Shown here: in pieces, positions 1 to 8,628 of the stretch
Numbering within the stretch: position 1 is the stretch's first letter
Layout of the letters: each line of letters opens with the position of its first letter
From: Mycolicibacterium neoaurum
Lineage (GTDB): Bacteria; Actinomycetota; Actinomycetes; Mycobacteriales; Mycobacteriaceae
Direction: 5' to 3'
DNA length: 64,000 nt
Assembly: GCF_036946495.1 (NCBI RefSeq)
Contig: NZ_JAQIIX010000002.1
Span: 3,782,001 to 3,846,000 of the forward strand
Position numbers and translations under genes: made by a program
The notes under the pieces: model-generated
What the model was told of the DNA's origin: nothing
The model's input: only the letters and a program-made list of their open reading frames with translations
Database searches by the model: none

Positions 1-718
1 TCCGATCGGGGTTCACCGACTTCGGGATGACGATATTACCCAGCTGTAGATGCCATCTGATCAGCACCTGGGCTGGTGTTTTGCTGTGTGCCTCGGCAAT
101 CGCGGTGACCGCCGGTTCGCTGAGCAGACCGCCCTGGCCCAGTGGGCTCCACGCCTCGGTGGCGATGCCCAACTCGGCGTGCAGGTCGCGCAGCTCCTGC
201 TGCGGAAGCCGGGGGTGCAGTTCGATCTGATTGACCGCGGGCACGATCCCGGTGGCGTCGATAAGTGTGCGCAGATGCTCGGGCTGGAAGTTACTGACGC
301 CGATGGAGCGGACGCGGCCCTCGTCGCGCAGCGTGGACAACGCCTTGAAGCTCTCCACGTAAAGGTTGATCTCGGGCAGCGGCCAGTGGATCAGGTAGAG
401 ATCGACATAGTCCACGCCGAGGCGTTGGGCGCTGGCATCGAATGCCCGCAACGCCTTGTCGTAGCCTTGCTCGGAGTTCCACAACTTGGTGACCAGGTAG
501 ATGTCCGCACGGGGCACGCCCGAGGACACGAGACCCTCGCCGACCTCGGTTTCGTTCTGATAGGCCGCGGCGGTGTCGATGTGGCGATAGCCAGTCCGCA
601 GCGCACTTTCGACGGCGAGTCTGGTGTCCTCGGGTGGGGTCTGCCAGACTCCCAACCCGACCGCGGGGATGGAATGTCCGTCGTTGAGCAACCGTGTGGG
701 ATATGAGGGGGCAGTCAT
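1..718 (-). CDS. Aldo/keto reductase, 3' end cut by window edge
   Basis: NAD(P)H-dependent carbonyl reductase of the aldo/keto reductase superfamily, cytosolic. About 239 codons are in the window; the C-terminus lies off the left edge. Reading leftward from the ATG at 718, the catalytic tetrad is visible: D48 (in RHIDTA), Y53 (in AAYQNE), K78 (in VTKLW) and H111 (in LYLIHWP). The family fold continues with VNQIELHP and ends in view with IPKSVNPDR, the cofactor-phosphate loop. It corresponds by position to Rv2971 of M. tuberculosis. The start codon overlaps the start of the divergent esterase gene inside one CATG. The natural substrate cannot be told from sequence. Confidence 0.9.
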   Translation of the reverse strand, partial: MTAPSYPTRLLNDGHSIPAVGLGVWQTPPEDTRLAVESALRTGYRHIDTAAAYQNETEVGEGLVSSGVPRADIYLVTKLWNSEQGYDKALRAFDASAQRLGVDYVDLYLIHWPLPEINLYVESFKALSTLRDEGRVRSIGVSNFQPEHLRTLIDATGIVPAVNQIELHPRLPQQELRDLHAELGIATEAWSPLGQGGLLSEPAVTAIAEAHSKTPAQVLIRWHLQLGNIVIPKSVNPDR

Positions 719-1799
719 GGAAACGAGTCTGCCAGCGCGGCCGAACCCGAGCCCGCTGCGATTGAAGGCCGCCACCGTGGCGAGCCGGGTGTCGGTGCCG
801 CTTCTAGCGCGCATCCCGGATCCCGTGAAGAGACTGCTGATGGGCCGGCGCAGCGTCGTCATCGACGGCAACACCCTGGACACCAGCCTGCAATTGCTCC
901 TCAACGCGCAGCGCGCTTCGGGTATCGGCGGCCTTGTGGCCTGCGATGATGTGACCGTCGCGCGCACCCAGCTCGACGCCGCGTCGGCCGCCTTCAAGGC
1001 CGACATCGTGGTGCCGACCGACGACTTCTCCATCGCCGGACCGGCGGGCCCGATCGCGCTGCGGCACTATCGCGGTGAGGCGGGCGCACCGCTGCTGGTT
1101 TTCCTTCACGGTGGCGGCTTTGTCGTCGGAAGCCTGGCCACCCATGACGGGTTCTGCCGTCGCATCTGCCGTGATGCCGGCGTGCACGTGCTCGCCGTCG
1201 ACTATCGACTGGCGCCCGAACACAAGGCACCCGCCGCGGCCGAGGACTGTTACGCCGCCTACTCGTGGGCACTGGAACATGCCGCGGAGCTCTGCGCGGA
1301 CCCCGACCGGGTCGCCATCGGCGGCGACAGCGCCGGTGGCAATCTCGCCGCCGTGGTCACTCAAATTGCCCGTGCCGCCGGCACCAGGATGCCTGTGCTG
1401 CAACTGCTGATCTATCCGATGGTCGATCCGGTGGGTGAAACGGTCTCGCGCTCGCTGTTCGCCGAGGGCTTCTTCCTGACCAAGGCCGATATCGACTGGT
1501 TCGATCACCACTATGTGGCCGGTTCGGGTGTGGCCCACGACGACCCGCGGGTGGCACCGCTGCACGCCGCCGACCTGACCGGACTGTCGCCCGCGCTGGT
1601 GGTGACGGCCGGTTTCGACCCGCTGCGGGACGAGGGCAGGGCCTATGCCCGGGCGCTCACCGCCGCGGGGGTGCCGGTGGATCACCGTGAGTACGGCTCG
1701 CTGGTGCACGCGTTCATCAATTTCTTCCCCCTGGGCGGGGACAGTGAACTCGCCGTCGTCGACCTCACCTCGGCGCTACGGGCGCATCTGAGCCGGTAG
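717..1799 (+). CDS. lipN: Alpha/beta hydrolase, HSL-family esterase (LipN-like)
   Basis: Carboxylesterase/lipase of the hormone-sensitive-lipase family, 360 aa from the ATG at 717. The oxyanion-hole motif HGGG is at 131-134, the nucleophile elbow GDSAGG at 203-208 (Ser205), with Asp301 in DPLRDEG and His331 in VHAFINF completing the triad. No signal peptide is evident, so it is probably cytosolic or peripheral. The frame stays open upstream to 624, but the ATG at 717 has a purine-rich ribosome-binding stretch (gaggggg) just before it and gives a length close to M. tuberculosis LipN (Rv2970c), which occupies the same position. The gene symbol is by synteny and family; substrate chain length is not predictable. 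Confidence 0.88.
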   Translation: METSLPARPNPSPLRLKAATVASRVSVPLLARIPDPVKRLLMGRRSVVIDGNTLDTSLQLLLNAQRASGIGGLVACDDVTVARTQLDAASAAFKADIVVPTDDFSIAGPAGPIALRHYRGEAGAPLLVFLHGGGFVVGSLATHDGFCRRICRDAGVHVLAVDYRLAPEHKAPAAAEDCYAAYSWALEHAAELCADPDRVAIGGDSAGGNLAAVVTQIARAAGTRMPVLQLLIYPMVDPVGETVSRSLFAEGFFLTKADIDWFDHHYVAGSGVAHDDPRVAPLHAADLTGLSPALVVTAGFDPLRDEGRAYARALTAAGVPVDHREYGSLVHAFINFFPLGGDSELAVVDLTSALRAHLSR

Positions 1800-1809
1800 G
1801 CTGCATCCC

Positions 1810-2550
1810 GTGGCGAACAAACCGAAGAAGCAGGCCAGTTACGACTTGAAGGCCGCTGACCGCAAGCGCAACCTTCTCGTCCAGATCGGGCTGACCTCGG
1901 TGGTCGTCCTGTTCGCGGTGGCACTGGTGCTGTGGATCGTGCTGAACGGGGAGACCAACCCCGAGGCCGGTGAGGCACGTGCGGTCCGCGTCGAATCCAG
2001 CCAGGTGGTCCGCAACGACGACGGTGTCGACCCCAAGGTCGTGCTCTCGGTGTACGAAGATCCGCTCTGCCCGCACTGCGGAGCATTCGAGAAGGCCTTC
2101 GGATCGACGATCAACCAGCTCATCGACAAGGGCGTGATCGCCGTCGACTACTACATGGTCGGCATCCTCGACAGCGCCGGGAACCAGAACTACTCCTCTC
2201 GTGCCAGCGGTGCGGCCTACTGCGTCGCCGACGAATCCGTCGAGGCGTTCCGCCGCTTCCACGGCGCCCTCTACGCCCAGCAGCCCTCGGAGGTCGGCGG
2301 CTCGTACCCGACCAATGCGCAACTGATCGAGACCGCCAGGCAGGCCGGCGCCGCCGGCAAGGTGCCCGAGTGCATCGACAAGGAGCGCTACGTCAAGATG
2401 GCCGGCGGCATGGCCGCGGCCACCAAGATCAACGCCACACCCACCGTGCGGATCAACGGTGAGGACTACCAGTACAGCACCCCCGAAGCGCTGGTCGCCA
2501 AGATCAAGGAGATCGTCGGCGACGTCCCGGGTCTGGCCGCGGCATCGTGA
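1810..2550 (+). CDS. DsbA-like membrane-anchored thiol oxidoreductase
   Basis: Thioredoxin-fold protein of the DsbA type, 246 aa, GTG start. Residues about 22-46 form one transmembrane anchor with a basic cytosolic N-terminus, so the catalytic domain faces outward. The active-site motif is CPHC at 87-90, the cis-proline loop is T210-P211-T212, and two further cysteines (C138, C188) can form a structural disulfide. It should introduce disulfides into exported proteins and be re-oxidised by the VKOR homologue encoded immediately downstream, with which it overlaps by four bases. It is the Rv2969c equivalent. A TAGGCT element at 1797-1802 lies 7 nt before the GTG, suggesting a near-leaderless promoter. 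Confidence 0.9.
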   Translation: MANKPKKQASYDLKAADRKRNLLVQIGLTSVVVLFAVALVLWIVLNGETNPEAGEARAVRVESSQVVRNDDGVDPKVVLSVYEDPLCPHCGAFEKAFGSTINQLIDKGVIAVDYYMVGILDSAGNQNYSSRASGAAYCVADESVEAFRRFHGALYAQQPSEVGGSYPTNAQLIETARQAGAAGKVPECIDKERYVKMAGGMAAATKINATPTVRINGEDYQYSTPEALVAKIKEIVGDVPGLAAAS

Positions 2551-3164
2551 CCGCCACCGCCGATCTCGACACGGCTGAGTCTCCGGTCGAGCCGAGCGGT
2601 GTGCGCAGATCCAGCGCCATCGGGGTGCTGATCGCCGGGGTGCTCGGCCTGGCCGCGGCGGGTGCGCTGACGATCGAGAAGATCGAGATCCTCATCGATC
2701 CGAGCTACGTCCCGTCGTGCAGCCTGAACCCGGTGCTGTCCTGCGGATCGGTGATGACCACTCCGCAGGCTTCGGCCTTCGGCTTCCCCAACTCGTTGAT
2801 CGGCATCGTCGCGTTCACCGTCGTCCTGGTCACCGGCGTACTGGCGGTGTCCAGGGTGTCGCTGCCGCGCTGGTACTGGGTCGGTCTCACGGTCGGCAGC
2901 GCGCTCGGCGTCGTGTTCGTCCACTGGCTGATCTTCCAGAGCCTGTACCGGATCGGGGCGCTGTGCCCCTACTGCATGGTCGTCTGGGCGGTCACCATCC
3001 CGTTGCTGGTGATGGCCTCGTCGATCGCCCTGCGCGCCGAGACCGCCACCGGTGCCGGGCGCATCCTCTACGACTGGCGATGGTCGCTCGTGGCGCTGTG
3101 GTTCACCGCCGTCGTGCTGCTGATCCTGGTCCGCTTCTGGAACTACTGGTCGACGCTGCTGTAA
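2547..3164 (+). CDS. Vitamin K epoxide reductase family protein (VKOR)
   Basis: Quinone-linked membrane oxidoreductase of 205 aa that recharges DsbA-type proteins; in mycobacteria it takes the place of DsbB. Hydrophobic segments lie at roughly 25-45, 82-102, 109-130, 141-160 and 178-197. The redox centre CPYC is at 140-143 and the shuttle pair C58/C66 is in the first periplasmic loop (SCSLNPVLSC), the pattern required for electron relay. The GTG start overlaps the dsbA-like stop (GTGA), so the two are translationally coupled. Equivalent of Rv2968c. Family and partner assignment are firm. Confidence 0.92.
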   Translation: MTATADLDTAESPVEPSGVRRSSAIGVLIAGVLGLAAAGALTIEKIEILIDPSYVPSCSLNPVLSCGSVMTTPQASAFGFPNSLIGIVAFTVVLVTGVLAVSRVSLPRWYWVGLTVGSALGVVFVHWLIFQSLYRIGALCPYCMVVWAVTIPLLVMASSIALRAETATGAGRILYDWRWSLVALWFTAVVLLILVRFWNYWSTLL

Positions 3165-3206
3165 CCGGCCACTCACAGTCCGGGGATATCCCGCGGTGAG
3201 CTAACT

Positions 3207-3230
3207 GCAGGTCAGTATCCTCATACCTGC
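3207..3230 (+). promoter_or_regulatory. Inverted repeat around a -10-like element upstream of pyruvate carboxylase
   Basis: GCAGGT (3207-3212) and ACCTGC (3225-3230) form a 6-bp inverted repeat that encloses TATCCT (3216-3221), a plausible mycobacterial -10. A repressor bound here would block initiation. The regulator is unknown, and a 6-bp repeat can arise by chance. Confidence 0.3.
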
Positions 3231-3334
3231 GCATCAGCCGGTCTGTGGTGTCGCCAAGCGCGCCGAATCCGGCGCCCTACCGACTCGCGCGGTCCGGGGC
3301 CGTCGGGATCCGAAGACGAAGGAGTAAGAGTTCG

Positions 3335-6300
3335 ATGATTTCGAAACTCTTGGTGGCCAACCGCGGCGAGATCGCCATCCGCGCGTTCCGTGCAGCGACC
3401 GAGATGAATATCGCCACCGTGGCCGTGTATCCGTTCGAGGATCGCAATTCGTTGCACCGGTTGAAGGCCGACGAGTCGTATCAGATCGGGGATGAAGGCC
3501 ATCCGGTCCGGGCGTATCTGTCGGTGGACGAGGTCATCCGAGTGGCCAAGCATGCCGGCGCGGATGCGGTGTATCCCGGCTATGGATTCATGTCGGAGAA
3601 CCCGGAGTTGGCGCGGGCGTGCGTGGAGGCGGGGATCACCTTCGTGGGTCCCTCGGCCGAGGTGCTGGAGCTGACCGGCAACAAGGCGCGGGCGATCGCG
3701 GCGGCACGCGAGGCCGGACTTCCGGTGCTGGCGTCCTCGGAGCCCTCGGATTCGGTCGAGGACCTGCTGGCCGCGGCGGAGTCGATGGAGTTCCCGCTGT
3801 TCGTCAAGGCGGTCTCCGGTGGTGGCGGTCGCGGGATGCGCCGGGTCGCCGAGGCGTCGGCGCTGCGTGAGGCGGTCGAGGCGGCCTCCCGGGAGGCGGA
3901 GTCGGCGTTCGGGGACGGCCGGGTGTATTTGGAACAGGCGGTGATCAACCCGCGTCACATCGAGGTCCAGATCCTGGCCGACGGTGCCGGCAATGTGATT
4001 CATCTGTTCGAGCGGGATTGCAGTTTGCAGCGTCGCCATCAGAAGGTCATCGAGTTGGCGCCTGCGCCGAATGTGGATCCGGCGGTGCGGGAGAAGATCT
4101 GCGCCGATGCGGTCGCGCTGGCCCGGCATATCGATTATTTCTGTGCCGGCACCATCGAATTCCTGCTCGATGAGCGGGGCCATCATGTGTTCATCGAGTG
4201 CAATCCGCGGATCCAGGTCGAGCACACCGTCACCGAGGAGATCACCGATGTGGATTTGGTGTCCTCGCAGTTGCGGATCGCGGCGGGGGAGTCGCTGACC
4301 GATCTCGGACTCTCGCAGGACAATCTGGTCATTCGGGGAGCGGCGATGCAGTGCCGCATCACCACCGAGGATCCGGCCAATGGCTTCCGGCCCGACACCG
4401 GGCGGATCACCGCCTACCGCTCTCCGGGGGGTGCGGGCATCCGCCTGGACGGTGGTACGCATACCGGTGCGGAGATCAGCGCGCATTTCGACTCGATGTT
4501 GGTGAAATTGACTTGTCGCGGCCGGGATTTCACGATGGCCGCTGCGCGTGCGCGTCGTGCGTTGGCGGAGTTCCGGATCCGTGGCGTGACGACCAACATC
4601 CCGTTCCTGCTCGCGGTGATCGATGATCCGGATTTCCGGGCGGGTCGGGTGACGACGTCGTTCATCGATGAGCGGCCGCAGTTGTTGACCTCGCACACTC
4701 CGGCCGACCGGGGTACCAAGATCTTGAACTATCTGGCCGATGTCACGGTCAACAAGCCCAACGGGGTGCGCCCGTCGACGGTGTATGCCGCCGACAAGTT
4801 GCCCGAATGTGACCTGTCGGTGCCCCCGCCGGCGGGGTCCAAGCAGAAGTTGGTCGACCTGGGCCCGGAGGGTTTTGCGAAGTGGCTCAGGGAGTCTGCG
4901 GCGTTGGGGGTGACCGATACGACGTTCCGGGATGCGCATCAGTCGTTGTTGGCGACCCGGGTGCGCTCGAATGGGTTGTTGTTGGTGGCGCCGTATGTGG
5001 CGCGGTTGACTCCGCAGTTGTTGTCGGTGGAGTGTTGGGGTGGGGCGACTTATGATGTGGCGCTGCGCTTTTTGAAGGAAGATCCGTGGGAGCGGCTGGC
5101 GGCGTTGCGCGAGGCGATGCCCAATATCTGTTTGCAGATGCTGCTGCGTGGCCGTAACACGGTGGGCTACACCCCGTATCCGGAGCTGGTCACGAGTGCC
5201 TTTGTCGATGAGGCGACCGCCACGGGTGTCGATATTTTCCGGATTTTCGATGCGTTGAACAATGTGGAGTCGATGCGGCCGGCCATCGATGCGGTGCGCG
5301 CCACCGGGACTGCGGTGGCCGAGGTCGCGATGTCCTATACCGGGGATCTGAGTGATCCGGCCGAGGATTTGTACACCCTGGATTACTATCTGCGCCTTGC
5401 CGAGCAGATCGTGGCGGCCGGTGCGCATGTGTTGGCGATCAAGGACATGGCCGGGTTGTTGCGTCCGCAGGCCGCCTCCTTGCTGGTGGGTGCGTTGGTG
5501 GAGCGGTTTGATCTGCCGGTGCATGTGCACACCCATGACACCCCGGGTGGGCAGTTGGCGACCTATTTGGCGGCGTGGACCGCCGGTGCCAGCGCAGTCG
5601 ATGGGGCGTCGGCGCCGTTGGCGGGCACGACGAGTCAGCCGGCGCTCTCGGCGATCGTGGCCGCGACTGCGCACACCGATCGTGATACCGGTCTGGATCT
5701 CAAAGCGGTGTGTGATCTGGAGCCGTACTGGGAGGCGTTGCGCAAGGTGTATGCGCCCTTTGAAGCTGGTCTGCCGGCGCCGACGGGGCGGGTGTACACC
5801 CATGAGATCCCGGGTGGGCAGCTTTCCAATCTGCGCACCCAGGCCGTCGCGTTGGGGTTGGGGGATCGGTTCGAGGAGATCGAGAATGCCTATGCCGGGG
5901 CGGATCGGGTGTTGGGCCGGTTGGTGAAGGTGACCCCGTCGTCGAAGGTGGTCGGGGATCTGGCGTTGGCGTTGGTGGGTGCCGGGGTGGACGCATCAGA
6001 GTTCGCCGCGGACCCGGACCGCTACGACATTCCCGATAGTGTGATCGGCTTCCTGCGGGGTGAGTTGGGCGATCCGGCCGGTGGCTGGCCGGAACCGTTG
6101 CGTAGCAAGGCATTGCAGGGCCGCGCCGACGCCAAACCGGAAACCCCGCTCTCGGCCGAGGATGAAGCGGCGCTGAAGGTGGGCGGGCGCACCCGTCAGG
6201 AAACGTTGAACCGGTTGCTGTTCCCAGGGCCGACCAAGGAATTTCAGGCCCACCGCGACCAGTACGGTGACACCTCGATGCTCTCGGCGAACCAGTTCTT

Positions 6301-6754
6301 CTACGGGTTGCGCCAGGGCGAGGAACACCGTGTACAACTCGAACCCGGGGTGGAGTTGCTGATCGGGCTTGAGGCGGTGTCTGAGGCCGACGAACGCGGC
6401 ATGCGCACCGTGCTGGCGATCCTCAACGGCCAGCTGCGTCCCACGCTGGTCCGCGACCGCAGCATCGCCAGCGAGGTCGCCGCGGCCGAGAAGGCCGACA
6501 AGACCAACCCCGACCACATCGCCGCCCCGTTCGCCGGGGTCGTCACTGTCGGCGTGGACACCGGTGACACGGTGCAGGCCGGACAAACCATCGCCACCAT
6601 CGAGGCCATGAAGATGGAAGCCTCCATCACCGCACCCAAAGCCGGCACCGTCGCGCGCATCGCCGTCACCGGCACCGCCCAAGTCGAAGGCGGCGACCTC
6701 CTGGTCGTGGTGGGCTCGACGGGTAAGGGTGACGCGACCGGGGGCTCGCACTGA
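3335..6754 (+). CDS. pca: Pyruvate carboxylase
   Basis: Biotin-dependent anaplerotic enzyme that converts pyruvate, bicarbonate and ATP to oxaloacetate; 1139 aa, single polypeptide. Order: biotin carboxylase/ATP-grasp (about 1-450, starting KLLVANRGEIA), carboxyltransferase barrel (from about residue 520, DTTFRDAHQS), PYC C-terminal conserved domain, and biotinyl carrier domain with EAMKMEA, biotin on Lys1093. The ATG at 3335 follows GGAG at a good distance; the frame is open 90 nt further upstream, but that segment does not resemble the family. It is the Rv2967c equivalent. Its stop overlaps the start of rsmD. Confidence 0.97.
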   Translation: MISKLLVANRGEIAIRAFRAATEMNIATVAVYPFEDRNSLHRLKADESYQIGDEGHPVRAYLSVDEVIRVAKHAGADAVYPGYGFMSENPELARACVEAGITFVGPSAEVLELTGNKARAIAAAREAGLPVLASSEPSDSVEDLLAAAESMEFPLFVKAVSGGGGRGMRRVAEASALREAVEAASREAESAFGDGRVYLEQAVINPRHIEVQILADGAGNVIHLFERDCSLQRRHQKVIELAPAPNVDPAVREKICADAVALARHIDYFCAGTIEFLLDERGHHVFIECNPRIQVEHTVTEEITDVDLVSSQLRIAAGESLTDLGLSQDNLVIRGAAMQCRITTEDPANGFRPDTGRITAYRSPGGAGIRLDGGTHTGAEISAHFDSMLVKLTCRGRDFTMAAARARRALAEFRIRGVTTNIPFLLAVIDDPDFRAGRVTTSFIDERPQLLTSHTPADRGTKILNYLADVTVNKPNGVRPSTVYAADKLPECDLSVPPPAGSKQKLVDLGPEGFAKWLRESAALGVTDTTFRDAHQSLLATRVRSNGLLLVAPYVARLTPQLLSVECWGGATYDVALRFLKEDPWERLAALREAMPNICLQMLLRGRNTVGYTPYPELVTSAFVDEATATGVDIFRIFDALNNVESMRPAIDAVRATGTAVAEVAMSYTGDLSDPAEDLYTLDYYLRLAEQIVAAGAHVLAIKDMAGLLRPQAASLLVGALVERFDLPVHVHTHDTPGGQLATYLAAWTAGASAVDGASAPLAGTTSQPALSAIVAATAHTDRDTGLDLKAVCDLEPYWEALRKVYAPFEAGLPAPTGRVYTHEIPGGQLSNLRTQAVALGLGDRFEEIENAYAGADRVLGRLVKVTPSSKVVGDLALALVGAGVDASEFAADPDRYDIPDSVIGFLRGELGDPAGGWPEPLRSKALQGRADAKPETPLSAEDEAALKVGGRTRQETLNRLLFPGPTKEFQAHRDQYGDTSMLSANQFFYGLRQGEEHRVQLEPGVELLIGLEAVSEADERGMRTVLAILNGQLRPTLVRDRSIASEVAAAEKADKTNPDHIAAPFAGVVTVGVDTGDTVQAGQTIATIEAMKMEASITAPKAGTVARIAVTGTAQVEGGDLLVVVGSTGKGDATGGSH

Positions 6755-7302
6755 CCCGGATCATCGCCGGAGCCTACGGTGGGCGCCGAATCTCGGTGCC
6801 CGCCAGTGGAACTCGGCCGACCACCGACCGGGTGCGCGAGTCGCTGTTCAGCGTGCTCACCGCTCGGCTGGATTTCGACGGTATCGGGGTGCTGGATCTG
6901 TACGCCGGTTCCGGAGCCCTGGGCCTGGAGGCGCTGTCCCGCGGTGCGTCCTCGGCGCTGTTCGTGGAGTCGGATCGGCGGGCCGCTGCGGTGATCGAAG
7001 CGAACATCGACGCGCTCGGAGCCCGCGGGGCCGCAGTGCGTCGCGCCCCCGTGGACAAGGTCGTGCAATCCAAGGGCCGGCTCATCGATCTGGTGTTCGC
7101 CGACCCGCCCTACGAGGTGAGCACCGCCGCCGTGGAGAAGGTGCTGAGTGCTCTGCACGCCAATGGCTGGGTGCGTTCCGGTGCCCTCGCGGTGATCGAA
7201 CGACCTGCCGGGGCGGCAGCACTGACCTGGCCGAGCGGCTGGGAAGCCGATGACGAGCGTCGCTACGGTGACACCCGGCTGGAGTTCGGGGTCATCGCGT
7301 AG
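6751..7302 (+). CDS. rsmD: 16S rRNA (guanine-966-N2)-methyltransferase RsmD, probable CTG start
   Basis: SAM-dependent methyltransferase acting on G966 of 16S rRNA in the assembled 30S subunit. From the CTG at 6751 the product is 183 aa and begins TRIIAGAYGGRRISVP, the conserved RsmD N-terminus; SAM motif LDLYAGSGALGLEA at about 48-61 and catalytic DPPY at 118-121. The next usable start, a GTG at 6796, would remove the conserved N-terminal strand, and an in-frame stop at 6730 excludes anything earlier than 6733. The CTG overlaps the pyruvate carboxylase stop (CTGA), a coupled arrangement. Equivalent of Rv2966c. Confidence 0.85.
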   Translation: MTRIIAGAYGGRRISVPASGTRPTTDRVRESLFSVLTARLDFDGIGVLDLYAGSGALGLEALSRGASSALFVESDRRAAAVIEANIDALGARGAAVRRAPVDKVVQSKGRLIDLVFADPPYEVSTAAVEKVLSALHANGWVRSGALAVIERPAGAAALTWPSGWEADDERRYGDTRLEFGVIA

Positions 7303-7313
7303 CGTCTCGGATC

Positions 7314-7790
7314 ATGAGCGGCGCTGTATGTCCCGGATCCTTCGACCCCGTCACCCTCGGCCATGTCGACATCTTCGAACGGGCGGCCGCCCAGTTCGAC
7401 GAGGTCGTGGTGGCGGTGCTGGTGAACCCAAACAAGAAGGGCATGTTCACCGCGGCCGAACGCATCGAGCTGATCGAGGCCTCGACGACGCATCTGCCCA
7501 ACCTGCGGGTCGAGTCCGGGTCCGGACTGGTGGTCGATTTCGTGAAGGAGCGCGGGCTGACGGCCATCGTCAAGGGCCTTCGCTCGAGCACCGACTTCGA
7601 ATACGAGTTGCAGATGGCGCAGATGAACAAGCACGTGGCAGAAGTCGACACGTTCTTCGTCGCGACCACGCCGGCGTACTCCTTCGTGTCGTCGTCGCTG
7701 GCCAAGGAGGTCGCCGCGCTCGGCGGTGACGTCAGTGACCTGTTGCCCGAACCGGTCAATGCGCGGCTGCGGGACAAGCTCAAGAAGTAG
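7314..7790 (+). CDS. coaD: Phosphopantetheine adenylyltransferase
   Basis: Penultimate enzyme of coenzyme A synthesis: ATP plus 4'-phosphopantetheine to dephospho-CoA. 158 aa, a typical length. The nucleotidyltransferase signature GSFDPVTLGH (8-17) contains the T/HxGH motif (TLGH), and the C-terminal SSSLAKEVAALGG segment matches the nucleotide-binding region of the family. Follows rsmD by 11 nt, as in other mycobacteria (Rv2965c). Confidence 0.96.
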   Translation: MSGAVCPGSFDPVTLGHVDIFERAAAQFDEVVVAVLVNPNKKGMFTAAERIELIEASTTHLPNLRVESGSGLVVDFVKERGLTAIVKGLRSSTDFEYELQMAQMNKHVAEVDTFFVATTPAYSFVSSSLAKEVAALGGDVSDLLPEPVNARLRDKLKK

Positions 7791-7821
7791 CGTTCCGCGA
7801 CACACCGGCCGACAAAGCCCA

Positions 7822-7857
7822 GTCACACGAGTAACACCAGGCACACTGGTCACTAAC
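7822..7857 (+). promoter_or_regulatory. Four tandem GTCACAC-like 9-mers upstream of sepIVA (possible MtrA site)
   Basis: The intergenic region reads as four contiguous 9-base units: GTCACACGA, GTAACACCA, GGCACACTG, GTCACTAAC. The reported mycobacterial MtrA recognition element is a GTCACAgcg-like 9-mer used as a direct repeat. MtrA controls cell-cycle genes, and the next gene is a septation factor, which makes a regulatory role sensible. The array is read directly; the regulator is inference. Confidence 0.45.
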
Positions 7858-7880
7858 AACGACGCCTGGAGGGTGCTGCC

Positions 7881-8618
7881 GTGTACCGAGTTTTTGAGGC
7901 CCTTGACGAGCTGAGCGCGATCGTCGAAGAAGCGCGTGGTGTGCCGATGACGGCCGGGTGCATGGTGCCGCGCGGCGACGTGCTGGAACTGCTCGACGAC
8001 ATCAAGGATGCGATTCCCGGCGAGCTGGACGACGCCCAGGATGTGCTCGACGCCCGCGACGGCATGCTCAACGAGGCCCGCGAGCACTCCCAGTCGATGG
8101 TCGCCACCGCGACGGCCGAGGCCGACTCGCTGGTCAACCATGCCCGCGGTGAAGCCGACCGGCTGCTGGCCGATGCCAAGGCCCAGGCCGACCGAATGGT
8201 CGCCGAGGCGCGTGCGCACAGCGAGCGGATGGTCGGTGAGGCTCGCGAGGAGGCCGCGCGCATCGCGGCCACCGCCAAGCGTGAGTACGAGGCCACCACC
8301 GGACGCGCCAAGTCCGAGGCCGACCGTCTCATCGAGAACGGCAACCTGTCCTACGAGAAGGCCGTCCAGGAGGGCATCAAGGAGCAGCAACGCTTGGTGT
8401 CGCAGACCGAGATCGTGCAGACCGCGACCGCCGAGGCGACCCGGCTGGTCGACACCGCCCACGCCGAGGCCGACCGGCTGCGCGGCGAATGCGATATCTA
8501 CGTCGACAGCAAGCTTGCCGAGTTCGAGGATTACCTCAACGGCACGCTGCGCTCGGTGAGCCGCGGCCGTCACCAGCTGCGTACCGCGGCCGGCACCCAC
8601 GACTACGCCACGCGGTAA
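7881..8618 (+). CDS. sepIVA: SepIVA-like septation protein (DivIVA family coiled coil)
   Basis: Cytoplasmic coiled-coil protein of 245 aa, orthologous by length and order to Rv2927c/SepIVA, a DivIVA-domain protein involved in mycobacterial septation and polar growth. N-terminal 60 residues are DivIVA-like (YRVFEALDELSAIVEEA ... VLELLDDIKDAIP); the remainder is almost entirely heptad-type Ala/Glu/Arg helix with repeated AEADRL/EAR units from about 70 to 220. GTG start preceded by CTGGAGGG at good spacing. It directly follows coaD here, whereas in M. tuberculosis the PDIM locus separates the two. Confidence 0.88.
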   Translation: MYRVFEALDELSAIVEEARGVPMTAGCMVPRGDVLELLDDIKDAIPGELDDAQDVLDARDGMLNEAREHSQSMVATATAEADSLVNHARGEADRLLADAKAQADRMVAEARAHSERMVGEAREEAARIAATAKREYEATTGRAKSEADRLIENGNLSYEKAVQEGIKEQQRLVSQTEIVQTATAEATRLVDTAHAEADRLRGECDIYVDSKLAEFEDYLNGTLRSVSRGRHQLRTAAGTHDYATR

Positions 8619-8628
8619 TCATCGGGTG

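Noticed and set aside
3221..5803. 860-codon open frame on the minus strand across pyruvate carboxylase
   Set aside because: Arg/His/Gln-rich translation with no family features, wholly antisense to a clear pyruvate carboxylase; a high-GC shadow frame.
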